Origin: Dyadobacter fanqingshengii
Lineage (GTDB): Bacteria; Bacteroidota; Bacteroidia; Cytophagales; Spirosomataceae
Assembly (NCBI RefSeq): GCF_023822005.2
Contig: NZ_CP098806.1
Span: forward strand, 6,187,632-6,251,631
DNA length: 64,000 nt
Direction of reading: 5' to 3'
Shown here: positions 43,238-51,591 of the stretch, one piece after another
Layout of the letters: each line of letters begins with the position of its first letter
How positions within the stretch are numbered: the first letter of the stretch is position 1
Notes under the pieces: generated by a model
What the model was told of the DNA's origin: nothing
Seen by the model: only the letters and a program-made list of their open reading frames with translations
Database searches by the model: none
Program-made: the position numbers and the translations under genes

Positions 43238-45715
43238 CTACTTTTTGCCAGCAGAAATCATGTTGGCAAAAAGTCTGTAAGCCCCGGTGACGCCAGCTGG
43301 AAGCTCGCGGAAGAACGACAGGCCGGTATAAATGTAATGTCCTTTGCCATACTGGGCGTATAGCACGCTGCCTTCTTTCAAAGTTTCTTCTTTGTCATTG
43401 GCTGAAAACAGCGCCTGATAGTTGGTTTTGTCCCAGGTTTGCGCGAAGTATAAGCCGCGTTCCTGGATCCATCCCTCGAAATCTTTCTGCGTGATCTTGT
43501 TAGGGTAATTAAGCAAAGGATGCTCAGGTAGCAAAAAGCGCATTTCCGCGTCCTCCTCCGCAACCCGTTCTCTTCCCAATTCAATGTCGTAAGGCCCGAT
43601 CTGCTTCACTTTTTGTCCGCCCGGAATGGTGTATTGCACAACCATTGTACCGCCGTTTTTGACATAATCCATTAGTTTAGACTGGTAATTGGCCAGATAG
43701 CCTTCCGTATTATAAGCTCTCACACCAACAACAATGGCGTCATAAATTGCCAGATCTTTTGCCAAACCAGTTTCATTTAACATTGTAACCTGGCAGTCCA
43801 TCTGTCGCAACGCCATTGGCACGTCGTCACCTGCGCCGGCAATGTAACCAATGTTTTTCACGCTTGTCTTTACATCAATCTTGGCCAGTTTGGCTTCCGA
43901 AGTTGGGAAAATCGTTTGGCTTGGAATATGCTGGTAAGCAATGGTTTTAATGGATTTATCAAAAACCTTCCCATCCACAGTCGCAATGGCTTTTAGCTTA
44001 ACTTCCTGATTATTGGCTGGTGGTGTAATGATGAATGAGAAATATTGCTGCTGGTACTTTCCCTTCAAATCAAACTCTGCTGAAGCCGGAACAGATTTCC
44101 ATCCAGCCGGGATTTCGGGTTTAACGGTTCCTTTTACATTCTTACGCTGTGCTTCCACGACAATGGTGACCGTTTTAGGTTCCAGTGAAGAAAATATAAA
44201 AACAGGCTCCGTAATGGTTGTCGTGACTGCCGGACGGATTTCAAATGGCCTGTAAATTTCGCCTTGTGCCGGGTCTGTGCTTTTATAGATCCAGGGCCGG
44301 GAAAATGTAAATGGCTGTCCGCCAATTTCAAATGTAAACTTGGTAATGGTTTCAGATCTGTTTTCAGGAAAACCGATGTCCTGCTGATTGTCAATTTGAA
44401 ATAAACCCTTATCAATCGGTTTTTCCAGCCAATAAGGTTGACTAACCTTTAAATTAGCAGGCAAAACCGGGGCTAATGCAAAGGAATTTAACTCATTATC
44501 TTCCAGAGACATATTCAACGTGCTGTCCTTTTCTTTGCCAGTCCAGTTTAGAGAAACAAGCTTTACAGGATAATCTGATCTTTTTACAACAGAAATCTTA
44601 ACGGATGCCGTATCGCCGGCAACTTGCGAAAAATCATCCGGATTGGTTTCAAACCAGAGACCAGCACATTGTAATATCAACTCCTTAACTTCTTCCTTTT
44701 TTGCCTTAACATAAATGTTAGCGGAATCCAGCTTATTCAATTCGGCATTGATTTTCAAAAGTTCGGGAACAGAGGCGGAGGGCTTGTTAACGGCGTAGTT
44801 TTTGATCGCAGCTGAGATCATTGTCTGCACTTTCTCACTTCCTTTCACGCGTTTCCACGACACATCAATGCCGTCGAAAAGGCTTTTTTGAGCCGGTTCA
44901 CCCACTTTATGCAAAAAGTAATCAATCCTTGCGCCCCGCTGCGGTGCACTTCCAAATCCCTGGCTCTTATGCTGACTGCGGCTTTCGGCAGCAATTTCTG
45001 TATAGGATTTGCCCAAAACCGGATTGTAACCACCGATTTCAATGGATATGAAGGGGTTTTTCTCCTCTGTTGGCTGCTTGTTGGTAAAACCTGGTGTGTA
45101 TGTGTTCCAAACCAGCCTTTTTGCCTGCCAGGGTTTCACAAATTTCAACTGGTCCGGATATGATTTCGGGTCGGCAGCGAGGCTGAAACCTTGTTCGGCG
45201 AGGAATGCGGAGGTTTGATGGTGACCGTGTCCTGCGCGCGGATCGGGTGGGAAGCGGGTAATGATTACGTCTGGCTGAAATTTGCGGATCATCCAGATCA
45301 CATCACCCAAAACTTTTTCCTTATCCCAAAAATTCAAAGTTTCATCACGTGTTTTGGAAAAACCAAAATCATAAGCCCTCGAAAAAAATTGCTGCGCGCC
45401 GTCAATGCGCCGGGCGGCCAGTAATTCCTGAGTACGAATGACGCCAATGTTGTAGCCTTGTTCAGCCCCGATCAGGTTTTGCCCGCCGTCTCCTCTTGTT
45501 AATGATAAATATCCTGTTCTAACCAGTTGATCCTTCGATAAATAGGAGAGCATTAATGTATTCTCGTCATCCGGATGCGCAGCAATGTAAAGCACAGAGC
45601 CTAATACATTCAGTTTCTTAATATTCTGAAAAATTTCACTGGACGACTGCGAAGGAACTTGTGCGGAAAGTCGGAGGGTAAATAGCAAAAAGAGGAAAGC
45701 AAGAAATCGGAGCAT
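43238..45715 (-). CDS. PIG-L family deacetylase with C-terminal GATase/ThuA-like region
   Basis: An 825-residue exported protein with a signal peptide (about residues 1-19, ending LSAQ). Residues 35-290 form a LmbE/PIG-L N-deacetylase domain with the zinc motif AAHPDDE near 46 and PDPRAGHGHHQTSA. Family members remove N-acetyl groups from sugars or sugar-like substrates. A middle Ig-like region follows, then from about 620 a GATase/ThuA-like fold (YDAIVVGVRAYNTEGYL, VKNGGTMVVQYTI). It lies 29 bases downstream of the PPTase gene on the same strand, so the two may be co-transcribed. Confidence 0.85.
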   Translation of the reverse strand: MLRFLAFLFLLFTLRLSAQVPSQSSSEIFQNIKKLNVLGSVLYIAAHPDDENTLMLSYLSKDQLVRTGYLSLTRGDGGQNLIGAEQGYNIGVIRTQELLAARRIDGAQQFFSRAYDFGFSKTRDETLNFWDKEKVLGDVIWMIRKFQPDVIITRFPPDPRAGHGHHQTSAFLAEQGFSLAADPKSYPDQLKFVKPWQAKRLVWNTYTPGFTNKQPTEEKNPFISIEIGGYNPVLGKSYTEIAAESRSQHKSQGFGSAPQRGARIDYFLHKVGEPAQKSLFDGIDVSWKRVKGSEKVQTMISAAIKNYAVNKPSASVPELLKINAELNKLDSANIYVKAKKEEVKELILQCAGLWFETNPDDFSQVAGDTASVKISVVKRSDYPVKLVSLNWTGKEKDSTLNMSLEDNELNSFALAPVLPANLKVSQPYWLEKPIDKGLFQIDNQQDIGFPENRSETITKFTFEIGGQPFTFSRPWIYKSTDPAQGEIYRPFEIRPAVTTTITEPVFIFSSLEPKTVTIVVEAQRKNVKGTVKPEIPAGWKSVPASAEFDLKGKYQQQYFSFIITPPANNQEVKLKAIATVDGKVFDKSIKTIAYQHIPSQTIFPTSEAKLAKIDVKTSVKNIGYIAGAGDDVPMALRQMDCQVTMLNETGLAKDLAIYDAIVVGVRAYNTEGYLANYQSKLMDYVKNGGTMVVQYTIPGGQKVKQIGPYDIELGRERVAEEDAEMRFLLPEHPLLNYPNKITQKDFEGWIQERGLYFAQTWDKTNYQALFSANDKEETLKEGSVLYAQYGKGHYIYTGLSFFRELPAGVTGAYRLFANMISAGKK
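43241..43273. other. Hairpin at the convergent VWA/PIG-L junction
   Basis: A perfect 10-bp inverted repeat (CTTTTTGCCA at 43241-43250, TGGCAAAAAG at 43264-43273) lies within the last codons of the PIG-L gene, just after the VWA stop. It may serve both convergent transcripts, but no T-run outside the stem is strong. Confidence 0.4.
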
Positions 45716-45744
45716 ATTGGGATTAGGTTTTGTATTTCAAAAAT

Positions 45745-46371
45745 TCAGACGGTCCAGACCAACAAATAGTCTTCAAAAGCATCGTATTGCAATTTTAAAG
45801 ACAGATTCAAATGTTCCTTTTGGATAGAAACCTCAATAAATCCATTTTGGTTGCTGTGAAAAGCATTTGTAATAATATGTTTTTTCAAATCCAGGTCCGG
45901 GTCCCCGGCATATTTGAATGCAGCTTCCTTCGCACACCAGATCAAATGGAGTAAAACATTGTCATTGAGATCAGCCCAATGTTGCTCAGCTGCGTTCAGG
46001 AAATAATCCGCGCCTTTGGCAATAGACGGCTTCATCTGCTGTAAATCCACACCAACGGGCTTAATGTCATGTATATACACGCTCGCATAATCGCCTGAAT
46101 GCGACATGGAAAGCTGCTTGCTACTTTCTTTTAAATGTGGTTTGCGGTTTTCGTCATACATGACAACAGGCAGTGTCTGTGTCATTTCCTGCAATAAAAT
46201 GCGGCAGGCAAGCCATTCCTGCTTCCGGCGGTCGGTTTTCCTTTCTTTTAATGCCAATAATTCGGAATCGGGCAGACTGATCATTTCTTTGAGCTCCTGC
46301 CAACTTTCCGACATGTGCCATAAGCCTAACGTTGAATCATCCGAGATCCTTTTTATGTAACAGATGGGCAT
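45745..46371 (-). CDS. 4'-Phosphopantetheinyl transferase
   Basis: A 208-residue Sfp-type transferase that attaches phosphopantetheine from CoA to a carrier-protein Ser. Seen: LSMSHSGDYASVYI with His91, the metal-binding segment PVGVDLQQMKP (Asp109 is followed at 111 by Gln where many family members have Glu), and the WCAKEAAFK segment (Lys148, Glu149, Lys153). It stands at the left end of the cluster, divergent from the C45 acyltransferase. The ACP at 58851 is its likely substrate. The Asp-x-Gln may affect metal use, though related sequences with this change are known to be active (from memory). Confidence 0.88.
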   Translation of the reverse strand: MPICYIKRISDDSTLGLWHMSESWQELKEMISLPDSELLALKERKTDRRKQEWLACRILLQEMTQTLPVVMYDENRKPHLKESSKQLSMSHSGDYASVYIHDIKPVGVDLQQMKPSIAKGADYFLNAAEQHWADLNDNVLLHLIWCAKEAAFKYAGDPDLDLKKHIITNAFHSNQNGFIEVSIQKEHLNLSLKLQYDAFEDYLLVWTV

Positions 46372-46377
46372 TTATAT

Positions 46378-46385
46378 TAATTTTG
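46378..46385 (+). promoter_or_regulatory. -7 box (TAATTTTG) for the C45 acyltransferase gene
   Basis: Exact TAnnTTTG match 41 bases before the start codon, in the 55-base gap between the divergent PPTase and C45 genes. It may drive the rightward cluster. Confidence 0.45.
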
Positions 46386-46426
46386 ATATTCAACGGGGCA
46401 TTATCAACTGCATTTGCCCGTTTCTA

Positions 46427-48148
46427 ATGCTTATGTGGCCCAAAAATAAAATAACAAGAAACGTCCTGAAAACCTTTGGCATTGTCCTGCTCATTTTAGG
46501 CATTCTTTTCGGGCTGTTTATCTGGCGCATCCGCGTTCCCACACCCAGGCTTGAAAGTACTAAAACTACCGAGAGTTACAAGCGGATAAAAGTGGGCGAG
46601 AACCATTATACGGTTGGAAATTGCTGGCTTAAAAAGAACAAGCAAGGAATTTGGGAAATGTATCTCGAAGGGAAGCCTTATGAGCGTGGGCTTATTTATG
46701 GCATTCTTGCAAAGGAATTAATGGAAAAGCAGGAAGTCCATTTTGTTAACCAGATCAAGGAAATGATCCCTAGCAGCCTGTTTTTACAAGTGCTGAAAGG
46801 CTTTGTAGGCTGGTTCAACCGAGACATTTACAAATACATTCCTGAGGAAAATCAGCAGGAGATTTACGGCGTTTCACAGTCATTTTCGGAGCAATTCAAC
46901 TACATCGGCCCCAAATATTACCGCATTCTCAATTACCACGCCGCGCACGACATTGGCCACGCACTTACCGACCTGAATATGGTTGGTTGCACGTCATTTG
47001 CCGTAAATAATGCTTTGTCTAAGGATTCAACATTGCTGATTGCCCGCAACTTTGATTTTTATATGGGCGATGCGTTCGCAGAAGACAAGCTCATCGTATT
47101 CATGAACCCGGATAAGGGTTATAAATTTGCTTCCTATGCATGGGCGGGCCTCACGGGCGTGGTGTCGGGGATGAACGAGAAGGGCATTACTGTCACATTA
47201 AATGCTTCCAAATCGGACATTCCGTTTGCGGCAAAAGAGCCGATCTCAATCTTGGCCAGAGAAATTCTGCAATTTGCGGGCACCATTGAAGAGGCAACCA
47301 AAATAGCGGCAAGAAGTGAAACGTTCGTGTCCGAGTCGTTGCTGATCGGTTCGGCAGCGGATGATCATGCTGCGATCATTGAAAAATCGCCTCAGAAAAT
47401 GGATGTTTTCGAATCGGGGAAAGATTACCTGGTTTGCGCCAATCATTATCAGGGCAAATCTTTTATCGGGGATTCGGTAAACATTAATAATATCAATGAC
47501 ACGGATTCCAAGTCACGGTTTGACCGCATGAATCAGCTTATGGACCGCTCATATCCGATGGATGTGAACAAAGCGGCAGCTATTTTAAGGGACCAAAAGG
47601 GCGTTGATGACAAATTTGTAGGTTACGGCAATTCCAAAACACTGAATCAGCTGATCGCGCACCACGGTATTCTTTTCAAACCTGAAAAAAGGGAAATGTG
47701 GATCTCGACGCCGCCTTATCAGTTGGGTGAATTTATTTACTATAATTTACATGATGTTTTCTCGCGCAACGGCACATTCCAGCCTGTGGATTCCCTGAAA
47801 ATCCGGTCAGACCCTTTTCTGGCCTCCCGTGACTACAAAAAGTTTGAGGCATTTAAGGTTACCAAACAAAAGATCAGTAAATATGTGATGCTGGGCGTTC
47901 CTTTTGAGCTTTCGCGGGAAGAAGAAATTGCATTTGTCGCCAACAACCCCGAAAGCTATCTTACCTATTTGTTTTTGGGAGATTATTTCAAAACGAATAA
48001 AAACTTCAAAAAAGCGATCAGTTATTATCAGGAGGCATTAAAACGCGATGTAGCTTCCCTGAAAGAAAGGAGTGTGATCAAAGACAAAATTGCCGAAAGC
48101 CAAAAAGTCTCCTTCCTGATTTTTAGTTATAAACCTGATTCCCAATGA
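46427..48148 (+). CDS. Membrane-anchored C45 (AAT-type) Ntn acyltransferase/hydrolase with C-terminal TPR
   Basis: A 573-residue protein with one N-terminal transmembrane helix (about residues 14-33, LKTFGIVLLILGILFGLFIW), so the catalytic domain should face the periplasm. The C45 (acyl-CoA:6-aminopenicillanate acyltransferase) fold follows. The mature nucleophile is expected at Cys188 in NMVGCTSFAVNN: a Gly-Cys pair, as in autoproteolytic AAT. NARNFDFYM-like (IARNFDFYM) and SGMNEKGITVTLN are further family features. Residues about 520-573 form one TPR-like repeat (YLTYLFLGDYFKTNKNFKKA). Two possible starts (46427, 46433) fit. The stop overlaps the next gene's ATG by four bases (ATGA). Substrate unknown. 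Confidence 0.82.
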   Translation: MLMWPKNKITRNVLKTFGIVLLILGILFGLFIWRIRVPTPRLESTKTTESYKRIKVGENHYTVGNCWLKKNKQGIWEMYLEGKPYERGLIYGILAKELMEKQEVHFVNQIKEMIPSSLFLQVLKGFVGWFNRDIYKYIPEENQQEIYGVSQSFSEQFNYIGPKYYRILNYHAAHDIGHALTDLNMVGCTSFAVNNALSKDSTLLIARNFDFYMGDAFAEDKLIVFMNPDKGYKFASYAWAGLTGVVSGMNEKGITVTLNASKSDIPFAAKEPISILAREILQFAGTIEEATKIAARSETFVSESLLIGSAADDHAAIIEKSPQKMDVFESGKDYLVCANHYQGKSFIGDSVNINNINDTDSKSRFDRMNQLMDRSYPMDVNKAAAILRDQKGVDDKFVGYGNSKTLNQLIAHHGILFKPEKREMWISTPPYQLGEFIYYNLHDVFSRNGTFQPVDSLKIRSDPFLASRDYKKFEAFKVTKQKISKYVMLGVPFELSREEEIAFVANNPESYLTYLFLGDYFKTNKNFKKAISYYQEALKRDVASLKERSVIKDKIAESQKVSFLIFSYKPDSQ

Positions 48149-49407
48149 CTTTCAATATGATCCGTGAAACGCAGGAGCAAAAATTAAAGCACTTGCTTGC
48201 ATATGTTTCGGCACATTCTCCCTATTATCAAAAGGTTTTCCGAAAACATGGCGTGGATGTGGACAGCATTGTGTCGATCGCCGATCTGGCGAAGCTGCCT
48301 TTTACGACAAAAGACGATCTGGCGGCTGCAAATGATGATTTTCTGTGTGTACCCAAAAGCAGGGTCGCCGATTACGTGACAACTTCGGGGACACTAAGTG
48401 ATCCGGTCGCATTCTATCTCACCGATTCGGACATTGAACGGCTTGCGGACAATGAGTCTGAATCATTTCGATGTGCAGATGGCTCAGAGCATGACATTTA
48501 TCAGCTCATGACCACCATTGATAAGCGTTTCATGGCGGGATTGGCCTATTGGATGGGGGCAAGGAAACTTGGCGCAGGAATGATCCGGGTAGGGCCGGGC
48601 GCTCCGTTTTTGCAATGGGAGTCCATCCAGCGCTTTTCGCCCACGGTTATCATTGCGATCCCCTCATTTATCCCAAGATTGATCGATTATGCAATTGCCA
48701 ACGGAATTGATTTTACGTCGTCCAGCATCAGATCGGTGATCTGCATCGGCGAGCCGATCCGCAATCCCGATTTTACATACAATGAACTGGGCAAAAGGAT
48801 CACTTCGCAATGGAATGTGAAATTATATTCCACGTATGCATCCACAGAAATGGGAGCGGCCTTTACGGAGTGCAGCGAAAGCATAGGCGGACATTTGAAT
48901 GAAGATCTGCTGATTCTGGAAGTAGTTGACGAGCAGGACGTTGTAGTGAAAAACGGAGGATTGGGCGAAATCGTCATTTCAACATTAGGCGTTGAAGGAA
49001 TGCCGCTTTTGCGTTATCGGACTGGCGATTTGTGCCATGTACACTACGAACCTTGTGCCTGCGGACGCAAAAGCCCGCGCGTAGGGCCAGTCGTGGGAAG
49101 GAAACAGCAAATGATCAAATTCAAAGGAACGACCATCTTTCCCCCTGCTATTTTCGATGTGCTGGATATGGTGCAGGAAATAGAACTTTATCAGGTTGTA
49201 GTTTCGAAAAATGAATTTGGAAACGATGACATTGCGATCCAGCTTCCGGATCATCTGAACACGCCTGTTTTCAGGGAAAAGCTGCATTCGTTGTTCAAAT
49301 CGCGGCTCCGTGTAACGCCTTCATTTACATTTATAACCGCTCACGAACTCAACCTCAGAATATACAAACAGGAGAAACGCAAACCTGAAAAATTGATCTA
49401 TATTTGA
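48145..49407 (+). CDS. Phenylacetate-CoA-ligase-like adenylating enzyme
   Basis: A 420-residue AMP-forming ligase of the PaaK type. Seen: the P-loop-like YVTTSGTLSDPVAFYLT, CIGEPIR, the adenine-binding STYASTEMG, LRYRTGDLCHV, the Cys pattern CACGRKSP, and the C-terminal Lys region KQEKRKPEK. It activates a carboxylic acid, in this family often aromatic, as acyl-AMP and then passes it to CoA or, in biosynthetic clusters, to an ACP. It overlaps the C45 gene by four bases (ATGA). Candidate role: supplying an aryl starter or a side-chain acid to the ACP at 58851. The acid is unknown. Confidence 0.82.
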   Translation: MTFNMIRETQEQKLKHLLAYVSAHSPYYQKVFRKHGVDVDSIVSIADLAKLPFTTKDDLAAANDDFLCVPKSRVADYVTTSGTLSDPVAFYLTDSDIERLADNESESFRCADGSEHDIYQLMTTIDKRFMAGLAYWMGARKLGAGMIRVGPGAPFLQWESIQRFSPTVIIAIPSFIPRLIDYAIANGIDFTSSSIRSVICIGEPIRNPDFTYNELGKRITSQWNVKLYSTYASTEMGAAFTECSESIGGHLNEDLLILEVVDEQDVVVKNGGLGEIVISTLGVEGMPLLRYRTGDLCHVHYEPCACGRKSPRVGPVVGRKQQMIKFKGTTIFPPAIFDVLDMVQEIELYQVVVSKNEFGNDDIAIQLPDHLNTPVFREKLHSLFKSRLRVTPSFTFITAHELNLRIYKQEKRKPEKLIYI

Positions 49408-49441
49408 ATCCTCTATTACCATAAAAAATAAAAATAGTAAC

Positions 49442-50053
49442 ATGAAAAAGTTTATTTACGCAGCCGTAGTTGCCTTTGCTGCGATCGGAGCAAGTGATTC
49501 ATTTGCCCAAAGAGTTGATCTGAGAAGTGGCGACGTAGCCGTTTTATCAGGTCAGAAAATAGTCAACATTGAGTACGATTATTCAGAATTCGGAGTTGGG
49601 AAATTTGCCACCGAGAAAGAATATCTCGACAAGAAATCGGCTGAATATAATGCGAAGGAAGCAGGCAAAGGTGACACCTGGAAAAAGGCCTGGGTAGACG
49701 ACCGTAAAAATCGTTTTGAACCGAAATTCGAAGAACTATTTAACAAAGGAATGGCTGATAAAGGTATGCAAGCCGTTCAGTCCCGGCCGGATGCGACTTA
49801 TACATTGATCGTCCGTACCAAATTCGTTGAACCGGGTTTCAATGTGGGTGTAATGCGTAAAAATGCTTACGTGGACTATGAAGTTGACCTGGTGGAATCT
49901 GCCAACAAATCAGCAAAAGTGGCCCAATTGAATTTGCGCAACGTTCCCGGCGGACAGTTTGGCGGCTTTGACTTTGATACTGGCGTCAGAATCGCTGAAT
50001 CCTATGCAAAAGCCGGAAAATCGCTTGCTGCATTTTTGGATAAAAAGCTTTAA
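49442..50053 (+). CDS. Exported protein of unknown function
   Basis: A 203-residue protein with a signal peptide (MKKFIYAAVVAFAAIGAS, about 22 residues, cleavage before QRVDLRSGD). The mature part contains a Lys/Asp-rich helix (KKAWVDDRKNRFEPKFEELF) and beta-rich segments (TYTLIVRTKFVEPGFNVG, VDYEVDLVES). I recognise no family. It is followed 37 bases later by a second secreted protein of almost equal length and similar overall make-up. The two may be distant paralogues: both have a strand ending in an FDFDTG or FGFRNY segment near the C-terminus, followed by a helix with Lys-rich end. Confidence 0.55.
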   Translation: MKKFIYAAVVAFAAIGASDSFAQRVDLRSGDVAVLSGQKIVNIEYDYSEFGVGKFATEKEYLDKKSAEYNAKEAGKGDTWKKAWVDDRKNRFEPKFEELFNKGMADKGMQAVQSRPDATYTLIVRTKFVEPGFNVGVMRKNAYVDYEVDLVESANKSAKVAQLNLRNVPGGQFGGFDFDTGVRIAESYAKAGKSLAAFLDKKL

Positions 50054-50090
50054 TAACAATTCAATCTTACAATTCTAACGTTCTCTTGTT

Positions 50091-50723
50091 ATGAAAAAGT
50101 TGTTACTTCTTGCATTTGTTCTTTTGAATGCCGGATTTGCATCTGCTGAAAATACAATGGCAGATCTTTTCAACGGCAAAGCCAAGCTTACGTTTCTGGG
50201 CCTGGACTTTACACAGGCTAAATATGTTGGTAAAATCGGTTTTACAGATCCTGTTGCCATCCAGAACCAGCATATGGTGAGCTGGAACAATCTGATCGAA
50301 ATGGAGCCAAAAAAGTTTTCGCTTCAAAAAGCCTTCAACTTGAAGGATGATCAGTACGCTTCCAAAGTGGAGGATATGGTGAAGTATAACAAATCAGCCA
50401 ATGTTGCGGATAATATTACCGAAGCGGAATCTGTATTGACGGAAGATCAGGTCAAAAAATCCGTTGCAAAATATTCATTAAGTGAAAAGGATGGGATCGG
50501 CGTTGTGTATGTCGTTGAAAGTCTGAGCAAAACAGCCGAAAAACTGACGGTATGGGTCACTTTCATTGATCTGAGCACTAAAAAGGTGCTTTATACAGAG
50601 AAAGTGGAAGGAAAGGCAGGCGGTTTCGGTTTCCGGAATTACTGGGCTGGTGGCGTGTACAAGATCAATGAAGCCATTGACTCAAAACTTTACAAGAAGT
50701 GGAGTAAAACCTACAAGGTTTAA
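50091..50723 (+). CDS. Exported protein of unknown function
   Basis: A 210-residue protein with a signal peptide (MKKLLLLAFVLLNAGFASA). The mature chain has a LTFLGLDFTQAKYVG strand, a charged middle part (QKAFNLKDDQYASKVEDM), a WVTFIDLSTKKVLYTEKV strand pair and a C-terminal helix (INEAIDSKLYKKWSK). No catalytic motif is seen. It sits between the PaaK-like gene and the YdcF-like gene, so it is probably envelope-located and linked to the cluster by position only. Confidence 0.55.
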   Translation: MKKLLLLAFVLLNAGFASAENTMADLFNGKAKLTFLGLDFTQAKYVGKIGFTDPVAIQNQHMVSWNNLIEMEPKKFSLQKAFNLKDDQYASKVEDMVKYNKSANVADNITEAESVLTEDQVKKSVAKYSLSEKDGIGVVYVVESLSKTAEKLTVWVTFIDLSTKKVLYTEKVEGKAGGFGFRNYWAGGVYKINEAIDSKLYKKWSKTYKV

Positions 50724-50786
50724 AATTCAAATAGAATTTCTTATTTTTAAAAGTTAGTTCATTACCGATACCATTGCATATTTTTT

Positions 50787-50833
50787 GTAAGCTGTGATCT
50801 GTTCACCATTTTGGAGGACGCTTCACAGCTTAC
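50787..50833 (+). promoter_or_regulatory. Perfect 11-bp inverted repeat before the YdcF-like gene
   Basis: GTAAGCTGTGA (50787-50797) and TCACAGCTTAC (50823-50833) are exact complements around a 25-base loop that contains TTTTGGAGGACG. No T-tract follows, so it is not a typical terminator. The start codon (GTG at 50857) is 24 bases downstream. Confidence 0.5.
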
Positions 50834-50856
50834 TGTTTAACTGATAACCCATTATC

Positions 50857-51582
50857 GTGCGGATTTTACCTCTCATTTTCCTGGCGCTTATCACGTTAGC
50901 CTTATCCGGTTGCGGAAAAATGCTTTATCAGTCTGCTGCCAAGGCTTTTGATAAAGGCGTTAAAGAGGCTCCTTATGATGCTGTCATTGTCCCCGGATTT
51001 CCGCATAACGGCAAGAAATGGGATATGATATTGCAAATGCGCATACATTGGGCACATTATCTTTATTCGAAAGGCTATACCAAAAATATCATTTTCTCCG
51101 GGTCTGCCGTTGCCACACCCTATGTGGAAAGTAAGGTGATGGCCAACTATGCGCACGCATTAGGCGTCCCCCTCGAAAATATTTTTACCGAGGAAAAGGC
51201 TGAACACAGCACAGAAAACGTATACTATTCTTACCGTCTTGGAAAAGACCTCGGTTTTACAAAACTTGCGCTGGCTACCGATCCGATCCAGACAAGTTAC
51301 ATGCGCAGATTCATCAAGCGGTTTGAACTGCCCATTGGGCTTATGCCCACGGTTGTCGATACATTAAAGGTTATGAACCTGTACGAGCCGAAAGTGGACC
51401 TTAATTCCGCGACACGTAAAGGGTTCGTAAAGCTTTCGGACAGAGAAAATTTCTTCGAGCGTTTCAGAGGGACAATGGGAAAATACATTATCTGGCATGA
51501 GGAGGACCTTAAAAAGAAAAAGCACAGAAGAAAATTCAAGGACAGAATGATCCCCGCCTCTACGGCAAAAAATGAACCATAA
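50857..51582 (+). CDS. YdcF/SanA-type DUF218 protein
   Basis: A 241-residue protein with a GTG start. A signal/lipoprotein-like N-terminus comes first (LIFLALITLALSGC, lipobox Cys at 19), so it is probably a lipoprotein. The DUF218 domain follows: YDAVIVPGFP near the N-terminus, IFSGSAVATPYVESKVMANYA and EDKAEHSTENVYY (approximate), then FTKLALATDPIQTSYMRR. DUF218 proteins such as ElyC and SanA act on envelope integrity, possibly in lipid-carrier metabolism. The C-terminal tail is Lys/Arg-rich. The gene ends 9 bases before the methyltransferase start, so they are linked. Confidence 0.8.
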   Translation: MRILPLIFLALITLALSGCGKMLYQSAAKAFDKGVKEAPYDAVIVPGFPHNGKKWDMILQMRIHWAHYLYSKGYTKNIIFSGSAVATPYVESKVMANYAHALGVPLENIFTEEKAEHSTENVYYSYRLGKDLGFTKLALATDPIQTSYMRRFIKRFELPIGLMPTVVDTLKVMNLYEPKVDLNSATRKGFVKLSDRENFFERFRGTMGKYIIWHEEDLKKKKHRRKFKDRMIPASTAKNEP

Positions 51583-51591
51583 TAGCGTATA

